Origin: Pagrus major
Lineage: Eukaryota > Chordata > Actinopteri > Spariformes > Sparidae
Direction: 5' to 3'
DNA length: 64,000 nt
NCBI RefSeq assembly: GCF_040436345.1
Contig: NC_133234.1
Span: 9,362,446 to 9,426,445, forward strand
Part shown: in pieces, positions 47,461 to 59,462 of the stretch
Numbering within the stretch: position 1 is the stretch's first letter
How the letters are laid out: each line of letters opens with the position of its first letter
Notes under the pieces: model-generated
What the model was told of the DNA's origin: nothing
Seen by the model: only the letters and a program-made list of their open reading frames with translations
Databases searched by the model: none
Position numbers and translations under genes: made by a program

Positions 47461-47771
47461 AGGTTAACTCCCACCCCAGACAAGCTAACAATAGCTTAGC
47501 ATGTCTGTGTTTTGGACAGTGACAGCTGTAGGCTGCTGCCCCATGACATCTGTGGAAAGGCCTCCTGCAACGTGGATTCATCTGGCCCATATAATCCTTT
47601 CTAATAATTTTTAACCTGCTCAATAGCTCTGCCACACTGATAGAAGTGCCGCTGCTCAGCATCATAATCCGCAGAGTAAAGGAGCAGAATAGAGAGAAGG
47701 GTTTGGCAGGGGAAGAGATCAGATATCATTCATCGCCTGTTGAACCTTTGCTCTTTGTGTTTTCTCAACAG

Positions 47772-47833
47772 AACCGTTCAAAGCTCCGTCCTGCTGAAAT
47801 GGGAAAACGCCCCGTGCTGATTTAGTCATACAG
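47772..47833 (+). other. Candidate non-coding 5' leader exon
   Basis: Flanked by TTTTCTCAACAG on the left and CAG|GTAAGAA on the right, both near consensus. The 62-base exon contains a complete short upstream frame, ATG at 47799 to TAG at 47823-47825 (MGKRPVLI). It would join to 51824. Confidence 0.45.
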
Positions 47834-50800
47834 GTAAGAAACATGCTGAGTCCCTATCGAGCCTAGTTTATGACAGACGAGGTGGGAAACATCCTTAACC
47901 CTACTGCTGCTCACTGAGAATGTGTTGTAATTGTGTTCAAGCTGAGTGATGGTGATACAGAGCAGCTGTCTGTCTCTGTGTATACCTTTTGTAATTGTGA
48001 TTCATATCTGAAAGGCTAGTGTGGGCGTGTAGAGAGGAATGCTGGAGTACAGAGTGTCTCTCTTCAGTGCATTGCACCAGAGCAGTACACAGTGCATGTC
48101 AGAACAGCAGCCCCTTCTTGGGAAAGTGAGGATGAAGCAACTGATGTTGCAGTGAGCATCTCTGGAAACTCATCTCTTTAATTACTTGTGTTACACCTGA
48201 TATTGAGGTTAGTGTAGAGTCCCGGGCCCTGAGAAACTGAATTGTTGTGTACGCCACAGAGATATAAAGCCAAACATACTTTCTGATGTCATGTTGATGG
48301 GAGATATACATCTCAAATATATGAAGGGGCAGAGATCACATGTTGTCCTGAAGCCACGTCAAACATTATAATGGTTGATTGCACTGTTTTTGATTCTACG
48401 ATAATAATAACTGTAGATACTAGCGGTACATTATCTAGTACTAGTCAAGGTACAGGCTTCTTTCTCAACATACTGCAGCAGCCTGACCCTTCATTCTTGA
48501 TTTAATGCTGCATTTTAGCACTACAAAATTTCCCTGTCATGTTATATCCTTCCCTTACCAAACCGGTTTCCTGGTTTGTTTCTTTCAGCCTGACTGGAAA
48601 GGCTTGTGACTCCCTTCGCTAGACTTGTTTTGACTGTTAACATCAGTACCATGTGATATCAAGCTTATATTATGAACCAGAGGAAATGTCCATGTGCACC
48701 TCCAGTCTGTATGCTTTTGCTGCTGGATTGAGGTGAGTCAGATTAGCAGATATACGAGAGAATGTGCTCACCCATGCTGTCATGACGCTGTAATGTACTT
48801 GATTGGTGGATATCGGGTGGTGTATCGCACACACGGTGGTGAAATGTATGCAATTCCAAAGTAAGATATCAAAAGAGTATTTGTATTGATGGCAGAACTC
48901 AGCAATCACATTTCTTTGTCACGAGTGCTTATAACCACATTTGAGGGATCATGGCAAAATTGTGTATCAGCTGATATCAGAATGTTTTTCGTTGCTAGTA
49001 TCAGCATCAATCCTAAAAATCAAGTATCGGTCAGTCTCTGATATTCACTACAGGCCAAAAAAATTGAGAAGTGTTGCTGTTTTTGTTTTTTCAAATCTAG
49101 TTTAAAAACAGAATATTTGAAATATTACCTTTCGGAAGTAAGCCTTTATTCTGATAGGTCTGCAGATATTCTTATATCTTTGTTTTAATTTATATTCTGT
49201 TATCGCAAGCGTTGCAGAAGGTCATCAATGTGTTAAACTTAGCATGATAACACTTGCACACATCCTGAGTCCAGCGACAAGCATACATTTAGTGTGTCAT
49301 GTGGTTAGTGTGCCGCTATTCAGACACATGTGTGTGTGCTGGCATTGTGAGAGAGAAGAGTGACATCTCAGACAACACTGCCTCATTGTTTTCAGGCTCG
49401 CTGTGCAGCAATGACAGAATCCCCATCAGAACCCCTCGGCTAGGAAACACATATTTGCACAGAGAGCAAGAGAGAGATCAACACACAGCGCAGCAGCAGC
49501 AGGCGGGCCTGTTTTTGTAAACAACCGTTAGTGATGTGCTGCCCAAGTTACTGGGCCTGTTCAGTCCAGGGGAGTGTTTTCATGAAGGAAGAGAACCAGT
49601 TACACCGGGCGGCTTACTCCAGTAAATCTGGAAGAATCTGTTCTGTTAAACAGGCGTAAATACATTTGACCCTGGTTACAATGGATACATATCCCTCTAC
49701 AGCAGGCTAATCTCAGACAGGTTTGTGTTCACTTCACTCAGATTAACCAGTTTGTATTACAGATGTACCTGTCAGTCTGAAACATGGTGTTCCTCAGTAA
49801 TTACTGCTGTGCTGTGCACATCAATATTTTGAAAAATAAGTGTAATTTCAATTTATGTAAATACAACTGGGTTCAATATTAAAGAGTATCAAACTTCCCA
49901 ATATGTTACTAGGATTTAGGTTCTTCCTAATTAATAATATTCCTTTCTCATACAAGACATTTTGACTTGTAGGAAAAGCAAAGGTATAATTAATGAAATT
50001 AATGATGGCTGAATTCCATTTTCTTGCTTCAGTTTCAACATCCTAGTATTGTGCATGCTGACTAACTGACAACACGACTTACTGGGACACTTGAATAGAA
50101 CCGAGTCATTGTTAATGTTATTAGTGACACCTGTCCTTTTCCTGCTATGACAAGTCACAATGTCAGAAATGTCAAAAACCACGACAGCTGTGCACAGTTT
50201 CAAAAAACAGCTAAAAACAGCTACTTTCTCGGTCCCGAGCTCAAAGTCCAAACTGCTAACTGAGCAAACTAGCTAACAGCAGCTACAGTTAGCAGGAACT
50301 TGTATATGTACATTCATTTAGGGTATTGAGGAGAATTCACATTATTTATGCTGGACTGGGTCCTATAATGACACGTTTACAAGGAGAAGGCTGCTACAAA
50401 TGCAACCATTACAGCAGTTCAAGGTGTCAAGAGTATGTACTCACTAGTGGTTTATAATGTGCTGCCAAAGGTTCTCTGTGGCTTTCTCTGTGTTAATTTA
50501 TGTGTAAAATGTGCTGCTATGTGACCATCGAAATTTCAACTTTCTTTTAAGTCTCGAGGCTTGAGTTAGTCTGAATTGCCTGTAAAGATGTTAAGGCTTA
50601 TTCAAGTCAACCTTACAGTAAGCCCCATTTCAACTTTCAGCTGAGCCTTCACCAACATTCACATCTTTTATAGCTTCCTTTATGAAATGCCTCCAGCTGT
50701 GAGGCTTGTTGAAGTTGTTACAAGGGTTAAATGTATGGAAATCACTCTGCGGTTGTTAAGAAGTTAAAAGAGGGGGGAAAAAATCCATAAACAAAGTTGA

Positions 50801-51823
50801 GTCTGTCCAAAGCAGCGGCCACAGCAACAGTTGTAAAAGCTCAAACATGCAAATTCTTCCCTGATGGCGGATTTTAATCCCCTAGCCTACAGCCCTGCAT
50901 TCTTCTTCTTCCCCCAGTTGTTTGTGTGTATGTGAGGGAGACAGACAGACAGACAGAGAGAGAGTTAAAGAGACGTCTTTAGTTTCCTGGGTGGGAACTT
51001 TTTGACTTGTTGTAGCTTGTAAAACTGCCCCGGGTTGCATTTGTCTTTTTTTAATTCAATGACTGGGTTCAAAACTCAACTCTGATTGGCCAATACAGAC
51101 AATCTGAATATGCAGCACTTTTCCCTGATAAAACAAACCCTTCATGGGGAAATACATTGTGAGACAGATGGAACAAAGGAGGAGCTAGGCCTTCAGAAAT
51201 TAGACCCAAGGGTATTTTTACCAAACGTTGCCACATTTTACTAGTGGAAAAGTACAGTATACATACTTCTACTAAGTATAAACTGGCTCAGGTGTTTTGT
51301 TGCCACACTGCTCAAGCTCACAGTAGAATATATGGCTTATTTTACTTGTACCATCTTTGTATTTCATTCCTGTCCAACTGGCAAATGGCTAAAAAGACAC
51401 CAAACAATGAAAATACCACAGGTTGACTTTAAAATGTTATTGACTGTGATGCTGTGATGACTGTTGATGATTCTTATTTTGCATCAAAGACAAACATCAG
51501 CCAGCACGATTATGTGCTCTGTAGCTAGATCATAAGCTGCTTACCTGTCAGATAATAAAATGCCAACTCTGCATCAGGACTGAAGTTTTCTAAGTCTCGA
51601 GTCCCCAAGCTTATTCAATAATGCATGTTCTGACTTAGATATTAAGATAAAACTGAACCAAATCCATAGCATGTGGTGGATTATGTATTTTACTGTTATT
51701 TAAGTATTACTGATTGCACCTTAAAATAAACAGTTCCAGTTCATTCTCAGTAGCTGCTGTCTATATATCACATGGAGTCTTTTGATGAGTTATCAAACTA
51801 TTAATGTCCGGTTATTGCTACAG
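47834..51823 (+). other. Intron-like stretch before the 51.8 kb exon
   Basis: AT-rich sequence without a convincing coding exon. A possible acceptor at 49395 followed by an 11-codon frame ending in TAG (MTESPSEPLG) might be another leader exon but has no clear donor. A GCTAGCTAACAGCAGCTA-type M2-like fragment sits at about 50240-50300. Confidence 0.35.
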
Positions 51824-51837
51824 GTCTCTCTGTCACC

Positions 51838-52009
51838 ATGGCAACGCTACACCCACAGAAAGGGGAGGAGCCTAGTCCTGGCAGCATGGAAGCCTCCAAG
51901 ACGCCAGGTTTGGCCCCGAGCCCGCAGAGTGAGGCAGTGACCAGTGAGCTTCAGGAGCTATCCCTTCAGCCCGCACCCGACCCGATGCCTCTGCAGGAGA
52001 GAAAGAACG
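51838..52009 (+). CDS. First coding exon of an unrecognised gene (continues beyond window)
   Basis: The exon runs from an acceptor (TATTGCTACAG, ending 51823) to a donor (AACG|GTGAGA at 52009/52010). ATG at 51838 sits in an ideal context (CACCATGG). It encodes 57 codons plus one base: MATLHPQKGEEPSPGS, then SKTPGLAPSPQSEAVTSELQ, ELSLQPAPDPMPLQERKN. The peptide is rich in Pro, Ser and Glu, looks disordered, and has no signal peptide or known domain. GC content is well above the surroundings, which supports real coding sequence. I do not recognise the family. No further exon could be fixed before the window ends, so the introns are long. An alternative first exon at 55916 ends in the same phase. 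Confidence 0.6.
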
Positions 52010-55000
52010 GTGAGATCATGGTGCATGCACACGTTTTGATTTTCGATCACCACGTTTAATCCCACATTTTGGTATTTTCTTTATTTTTGGATGGATCATC
52101 CTGGCTCAATTTTTTGCAGCAGAATAGTCCAAGAAACAGTTGTAAAAACTGCTGTACAGTGTTTCAGCTTTGAAAAAAAGCCTATTATTTTGATGCAGAG
52201 CTGTTTTTGACTTGAACACTGCTTAAAGCAGATGAATACGGAAAACCTATTTCAATGTGAAAATGAAAAGTACTTTACAGAAGTGTTTTTTTGGTTGTTT
52301 TCAAAATGTTACCAGTCCATACTCATCTTCCTTCCTTCTTCTTTGGTGGTCAATCACAGCCATCATCTGGTAAAGAGAAGGGCACACACTGCCTGGTTAC
52401 TTTTCGCCATAGCATGTTAAACCTCCGTTCTTGCAGAAGAGGCTTCATTCAGTGATATCCCCTACACATTTTGAATGTACTGTAAAAACATCACTCTGCA
52501 GACCTTGTAGGCCAACACTCCTGCCTCCAGCTCATGTAATATTTTGGCGGAGCACTACTCATCCTTCACACAGGTGGCCTATTTCCAACATGAATTCCTC
52601 TCAGCTAAAAAGCGTGTACGGAGAACATGTTACATAAGTTGAGGCTAAGTAGAAGTGGGGAAGAAACACTTATCTGAGAGACAGAAGTTAAATGTCAAAT
52701 GTGTCTGTACGTCTTGTTTTTGTCAGTGGAGAGCTTACCTCACTGCAGAGGGTGGTACAGGGAGAGAAACATGAAGGTTTAAGTACTAAGGTGAAGCTGT
52801 GTGTGTGTGTCTGTGGGGAGGGCTGTGTGTGGTGAAGTCTCCAGAAAGAAGGGAGTGAAGAAGCTGCCGTACCTAATTGGCTTGCTCCTCTGCGCTGACC
52901 TCTTGTTACACTAGATTAGACTGTGCTGCACGTCTGCTGTGTGTGACTCTGAAGGCCTTTTTTGTGTCTGGAGTTAGCGCAGAGCTTAAAGCACTTGGCT
53001 CTCTGTGCAGAGTGACGTGCAGCAGCTTCCATTGGTTTGAATCACAGTGGAAAAATTGACATCACCAACTTTATGTGTTTGGTTTGTTAAGGTTCACACA
53101 GCCAAATTACAACTGATCAAAGCTTATAAATGACAGTCACAGAACTCAGAGATAGCGTGTTTATTGGACAGGGTTTTGTTAGCATGGCTAGCTCTTGGTG
53201 ATGGTTTTAATATAATCTGACTCAAGTCTGTCAGTTGAACATAAAAACCTTTTCTGCTGTCATGTAGTAGAAGCTGGATATGTAATTGTTAATTGTGTAA
53301 GCGTGTACCGAATAGTTCGAAGCAATTCATAACGTTGACATTTAAATTCCAAACCAATATTTGATTTGTTTTTATTTTCTTTTGTTTGCATGTCTAATTA
53401 TTCATTTTAATGTGTTATTGCAACTAATACTAATATTATTATGAATATACAATTTGTAGAATTAGATTCCAGTGGAATCACTCCATTCAATTTAAGCATT
53501 TTATTTTATTTTGATTATTTTAGGATGGTAAGGTCAAATTTTGTAATTTGAAAATCTTAATAGAAGCTTTGAATGTAGGAAATGACATTTGGTACAGCCC
53601 TGATTTTTAATAAGTCATTCTACAAGAAAATATGACCGACATTTTCTTTCATTCTTGCTTCTCAAATGCGTGGATTTGTGGCTTTTCTCTGTTCTATATC
53701 ATTCTGTTCATTGGTACATGTTTTTTAAAACAAATCTCGAATTGCCTTGTTGAAAGATGTGATACATGCTCAGTATCTTTGGATTTTTGACTGTCTGATG
53801 AGGTATTTGATGAACTCCCTTTGAGCTCTGGTAAGTTATTTAAAGCAAACATTAGTTCAGTTTGCAGTTAGTTCTTGCTTCGTGTTATGTTGTTCTCCAA
53901 GCAACTGCTGGCTTGCAGATGTAAACAGTTATGTTTTTAGAGCTATTAAAACCTGATTCAAGTTCTTTCCTTTCCTTGTCAGTTCACACTTAAAAAAAAA
54001 AAAACACACACCAAAACTGGGTCAATAAAAGATCAAGACGAGCAGTTTCTGTTGGCAGCTATGTATGATCAGATAGCATCTTTCTCATCTGACCAAGTTC
54101 AACTAAACTGCTCTAAACATATTTGGTGGAATTGCACCATCAGTTAGCATACAACTGCAGGCACATAATATAGAGTGCACACTGGCACAAAGGCTCCAAA
54201 TGTTTCAGCCGCCGAGTCTGTTTGATAAGCCGAGATATCAGAGCGTTGGTCAGACCTGGTAATGGAGTAACTGCTACTTACATACACACACCTTGCATTA
54301 TCAGCCATTGTTCCCAGCTGGGCGTTGGCCGTCTCGTTTTGTGGAGACACAGTTGGTTGACCCACTCTTGATTTGTCAGGCAAGTAAGGTACGGCAAGGT
54401 TGGACCAGTAAATGATTTACCTTCTTTACGGTGGGTTTAACAGTGGCAGAGAATAACACACAGTGATACATACAATAAAAACAGTATGAAAAAAGAAGTT
54501 GAGGCACAGTACAGCTAGAGTTAACCATGCACTGCAACGTAAGAAATAAAAACAGAAGAAACTTAATTTATAATACACGAACAACATTTCAAGAAATGTT
54601 TACATCATTTCAGAAATGTTTAAGAATGGAACTGTGACAAGTCATCACAGGACCATGTTTACCTCACTGAAACACACAAAGGCTCACTCTTTCTCACACA
54701 CACATAGCCTCAGGCCACCACTCCCAATTTAAACAACCCCTGCTCTTGTCCTGTTCCTTACACACTTCATTCTGCTAGCCAGAAGCAGACATGTTGCTGC
54801 AGGCACTCCTGTAGCTCAGCTTACATGAAGATGCTTTCAGAGCTCTGGAGAGATGCATCACATGTGACTGCATACAGCTTGGGCAGTGAAACAGACTGGA
54901 ATGCCCCTATAGTAAAGCTTATCAAAGCCTTATCTCTGACAACAGGTTATGCAATGTGTTTATTGCACAAGGTTCCTTCCTCAGTCATGGCCAAGTGCTG

Positions 55001-55600
55001 GGAGGTTTATTGTTAAACAAACGTGCAAGTATAAATAGAGAGAGGTGAGGCTGAGGATCCGGAACAGATGTTTAGGGTATGCATTGGTGTGCATGCGTGT
55101 CTGTGAGAGAGTTAGCTGTGATTCATGACATAAAGGCTGACACGACAGAAAATGATCTTCAAAGCAATTTACGTTTCTTGTTTTCCACCACAAACCTGCC
55201 TCTCAATTGTTCCACTGCAAACAAAAGCCCTGTGAAAGCTATGATAATGTGACTGAGATCATTCAAAACTTGAAAAGAGATGGAAAAGCTAGTTTGAGTG
55301 TGGGAGTGTGGGCTGTGGCAGCGGCAGCAGCAGAAGAAGAAGAAGGAGGAGGAAGGGGAAGAGGAGAGGAGGGGGAGGTCATGTCTGTAATGGCAGTATT
55401 GCATAACTTCTCAGAGAGGGAACAGAAGGAAAGCGAGGGAAAATGGAAAGCAAGAAAGGAGGGGGCGTGTTGTATTTTAGGAGGTGAGGCTTGGCACTAG
55501 CTTGTTTTTCTTTTTCAGTTTTTTAACTTCCAAACTGGCTGAGAGAGTGCAGAGGAGTGACCCAAAGTTTGTACATGGGAGTGAAACAGAGGTGTAGCCA
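52010..55600 (+). other. Intron, nothing recognised
   Basis: Mostly AT-rich, with short purine tracts (55320-55380 GAAGAAGAAGGAGGAGG-type) that produce a glutamate-rich open frame. No exon, RNA gene or full transposon was identified. Confidence 0.4.
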
Positions 55601-55915
55601 CAGAGGGATTGGAACCATTGGGTGTTGTTATTCAAGGAGCAATAAAGGGGCAGACACACACAGACCTACACACGCCCTCTCTGTCGGGGCGTGCACACAC
55701 TTGTAGACAGACAGTCAAGAGAAAGGGAATGTGAGGTGCACTACTACCTGTGGAGTATCAGCTGCGAGCCGGTGAGAGGAAAACATGTTTTAATGTGGCT
55801 TCTTCTGTCACTGGAACTTCTCTCCAGCCTTCTTTTCCCAATCACTTTTTTATTCTGCTTGTGTTGGGAGTATGAATCGCTAATCTTGCCGGGAGGGTGA
55901 AGCTTTCCCTTCAGC

Positions 55916-55946
55916 ATGGTGCAGAGGGATATGACTATCCAGTCAG
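55916..55946 (+). CDS. Candidate alternative first coding exon
   Basis: ATG at 55916 (context CAGCATGG) opens MVQRDMTIQS plus one base G, then GTAAAGT donor at 55947. The one-base overhang is the same as at the end of the 51838-52009 exon, so both could splice to the same downstream exon. The upstream 250 bp (GCACACACTTGTAGACAGAC and so on) would be an alternative promoter and 5' UTR. Short and therefore uncertain. Confidence 0.35.
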
Positions 55947-56796
55947 GTAAAGTCCATTTGAGTACGCTGTCTTGTGCTTTCACGTCTCTGTCTTGTCTTT
56001 TAGAAATCGACGATAATGATTGAAAGTTACCTGTAAAGTAAGGTGGGCTTTGCTGACTGCAGGTGTGGTGTAAGCTGTTGCATGTGTCAGTAAATGTTAG
56101 GTGTATTGACACTGCAGTCTTAAGTGTTGGTGCCCTTCTGTATAAGATGATGGCTGCTCTGCATTGTTCGCTGCAAAACTTTAACTCTAACTTCAGGCAT
56201 TCTTTTCTGTACACATAAACCATTAATAACGAGCAAACATGGTCGCATTTAGGGTTGGAAATATGATTTATAAAAGTTTAGTGAAAGTAAAAAAGTAAAA
56301 AAAAAAATCTTTTAACAGAAGATTTAATGTGCAAACTTCCAGATGTTATGAAATGATTAATGATGTAGAGCCTGTACACTGTTAAAGCAGTTGTTTAATC
56401 AGTCTGGGTTGGTGGCAAATACAGTATGTAGTATGTTAATGTAGATTCCAGGGTTGTACCTTTGAGGCTCCCCAGAACAAAAGCGAACAGGCGGGGCAGT
56501 GAGGCCAAGTTTGCGGGGTCTGCACTGAGCAGAACTGGGTGGATGAAAGTGTTGAGAAGGTGGAAAGGTCAATGCAGCTGTCAACTGTCCATCCAAGGCA
56601 CTGCTGCTCCCCGAGGACCGGCTCCAGGCCAGGGGCCAGGATACAGTCCGGGCTGGAGAGTTGGAGGTTAGCCGAGGGTGGAGGAACAGAGAACACAGCC
56701 GGGATCACTGACGGGGACTTGTGGGGGGAAACTAGGTTAGAGGTGTCACAGACTCCGCTCCACATTTAAGTGGAAATGACCCACTCATTTCATGTC

Positions 56797-56811
56797 GGAA
56801 CAGATTGTTCC
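56797..56811. promoter_or_regulatory. Palindromic steroid hormone response element-like site
   Basis: GGAACAGATTGTTCC is a perfect inverted repeat of GGAACA with a 3-base spacer. It matches the glucocorticoid/androgen/progesterone receptor consensus RGAACAnnnTGTTCY at all twelve contact positions. Function is inferred only. Confidence 0.5.
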
Positions 56812-58394
56812 AGATCGTAACACAGACTACGGCTACGACTGCCAAGACTAGACGGTGGATTGTAAATGATAAATGCAACGAGGCAGTGTTTTATGTGTCC
56901 TCAGGAAGCCAGAACAGTGATTTGTAATCATGAGCCACTGTGGCAAGAGAGCCTGCGGATTTATTTTTTGTTTACTGCAGCTGATTTTTTCTGATTATTA
57001 CACCTACAACCACTGATAGGGACTAATCAAACCAGTTGGCTGCTGCAGTGTGAGGCTTACAATGAAACCCTGCAGATTCTTGTGTTGCAGAAACACAGGC
57101 AAGTTAAAATCAGCTGGCCAGACCATGAATATCAGACCCCGACACTGGAATACTGTGATTTTTATTGGTTTTTATGTCAAAGTGACAAAAACAATCTTGA
57201 CTGTTTAAAGGAATATCGTCCAGCTCGGTTGCCACTGGGAGTTTAAGATTTTTGAAAAGTGGAAGCATGTTGGGACATCTTTCAGAAAGTGGTCTAAATG
57301 TGAACAGAGACAGCGATTCAGGCTGTGGCTAAATGTTGGATGAGGAGCTGGTAAGCTCCAGCTAAAATTCCATCAGTGAGGTTTGGGATTCGGCTGACTT
57401 CATCACCCAGACTTGTAAACATAAAGCGATAAAGATCACGTCCCTATGCGTCCCCACCCTTGCATAATGACAATAGATGGGCCGTAGCTTACTGTACACC
57501 GCAATGTTGTGCCATTAGTGCCGGTCTCTGCTCGACAGGCGCCAGAAACGATCAGTTTGCCCTCTGAAATTAAAAATGCTAATGCAATCTGATCCCACAC
57601 AGACAGACGCTTTGCTGCTGGGCAGCATTTAAGATACGATAGCGAGATATGTAGCCTGGCCGAGGCTAGCCTAGCCCCGCAGTGATTCAGGGAGGCTGGC
57701 AGTACTGTTATGTAACAGATTGGGAGGCAGCCAGCAGCAGAGGCCCCACAGCACTCTGTCAGGCTGAGAGTAGGAGGGGAGAGGAGAGGGAAGAATGAGA
57801 CAGAGAAACTGATAGATGGCAAGAAATAAGAGAGAGAAGGGAAGAGAGTGACGAGATGTAAAATTGCATTAAAGAGGACCAAAGCGTTGAAAAATAAGAC
57901 CATTAAAAGTTCTGTAGAACAGGACATGGGGAAGGAAGGGAGGGAGGGGGGTTACGTTTCAATGTAATCCAAACACACAGCTGCAGCAAACACAATCCAG
58001 CTGTCTGTCTCCTCGCCTCTCTGCCTCACTCTGTCATGCTATTAGATAATCTCCATATTCCCAAGACAATCACATACATAGAAGACGTACACTCAAAAAG
58101 AATACCAGGTGATTAAATGAAAGACAAAAAATAAAAGATGTCAAAACTATTATACAGGATAAGATTAAACTGCAGCACAAATCTCAGCTTTCCAGTGCCA
58201 TAATGAAACAGGCTGAATCCAAACAGCAGGTGACCAAATGTCTTTGGCTGAATGTAAACAGCTTTCAGTCTAATAAACATACAGGCAGAAACATATTTAT
58301 GCAACTGAAGCAAGTTTTGCGAGAGGTCTAAATCTTAAATGTGTCCACACCACGCACACACCCACAGACTATGCATGACTCACCACGACTCACA

Positions 58395-58397
<3 letters not shown>

Positions 58398-58471
<74 letters not shown>
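58398..58471 (+). repeat. (CA)n microsatellite
   Basis: About 37 uninterrupted CA units. It explains the threonine/histidine repeat open frames here. Confidence 0.98.
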
Positions 58472-58473
<2 letters not shown>

Positions 58474-59316
58474 TTCATCTCCTGTCACTGTCGGGACCTG
58501 GACATGCACTCACAGGCTTTGGTAGCCGTCCATTTTCACAGTGTGTCCTGACAGTACGGTATTTCAACAAGCACGAACACACTCACATCTTTGATTTGCG
58601 ATCCAGTAAATTCCTGTTAGATAATGAGAAGCAAGAGAGACTCGCTCAGATTTGTAGCCTGAAGCTAAAGAAAAGCGCTTTATCAGCTTTGTAGGTCTGC
58701 TCGTAGCAACAGGAGCATGGTGACTGCACACCCACAGGTACAAGCCCACTCACGTAGCTAAGTGATCTTTAAAGACACACACACACAAGCACACACACAT
58801 GCAGATCTTATACCATGCACGACTGGAGGGCATGTAAGCCTGCGACAGTCTAAAAACATGCATCATCGAGCAGCACATTTTCCCACACATATCATACTAT
58901 GTACATTTAGAGGTCTGTAAACACCTGAATACTGTGTTTGTAAATACATGTATGATGTGGTGCATGATTAGAGCACAGCTGCAGCACACGCTCACATATG
59001 CACATTTATAATCAGTGTTGTGGGTAGAAAGACTTCATGTATCATCCTGTTCAGACATGCTGCGATTGAAATGTGTTCAGTATTAATTAGACTGCATTGT
59101 ATGGCAGGACGAGCTGTACTGCTAAAGCTTGTTTTTGAAGGGGGTGATGAAAAGGTTCAGGTTTCTTTTAATAAAGGGTGATTTTGTAGCATAAATACTG
59201 TACTACTCTGCCTTAAAAACCAACTCAACCCAACATTATCCACTGCAGAACCTCTACTTTAAAATATGCAAATGAGAATTAAAAGTTCCTGCTGCGACAG
59301 TTACAAACCTGATGCT

Positions 59317-59462
59317 GCTGGACTATGTAGTTTTGGAGAAGAAATTCAAACTCAGAATTTTAATATTTACAATATTAATGAGGTAATAATAAAAATCTAC
59401 TACTCTTTGAAGCTAGAAATGTGGCCAAATATAAACAAAGTAAAACAGTATGAAACTGCTAA
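59317..59462 (-). mobile_element. MITE family M1, copy e, shortened
   Basis: It begins GGACTATGTAGTTTTGGAG and continues with AATATTTACAATATTAATGA and GAAGCTAGAAATGTGGCC, as in copy c, but lacks the second half. Confidence 0.6.

Noticed and set aside
55207-55500. 97-codon Ala/Glu-rich frame with a polyglutamate run
   Set aside because: Caused by a purine-rich low-complexity tract, with no splice context or homology.
58339-58694. 117-codon Thr/His-rich frame
   Set aside because: Direct translation of the (CA)n microsatellite.
59266-59273. Octamer ATGCAAAT as an enhancer
   Set aside because: Occurs more than once in this AT-rich DNA and is expected by chance; no supporting context.
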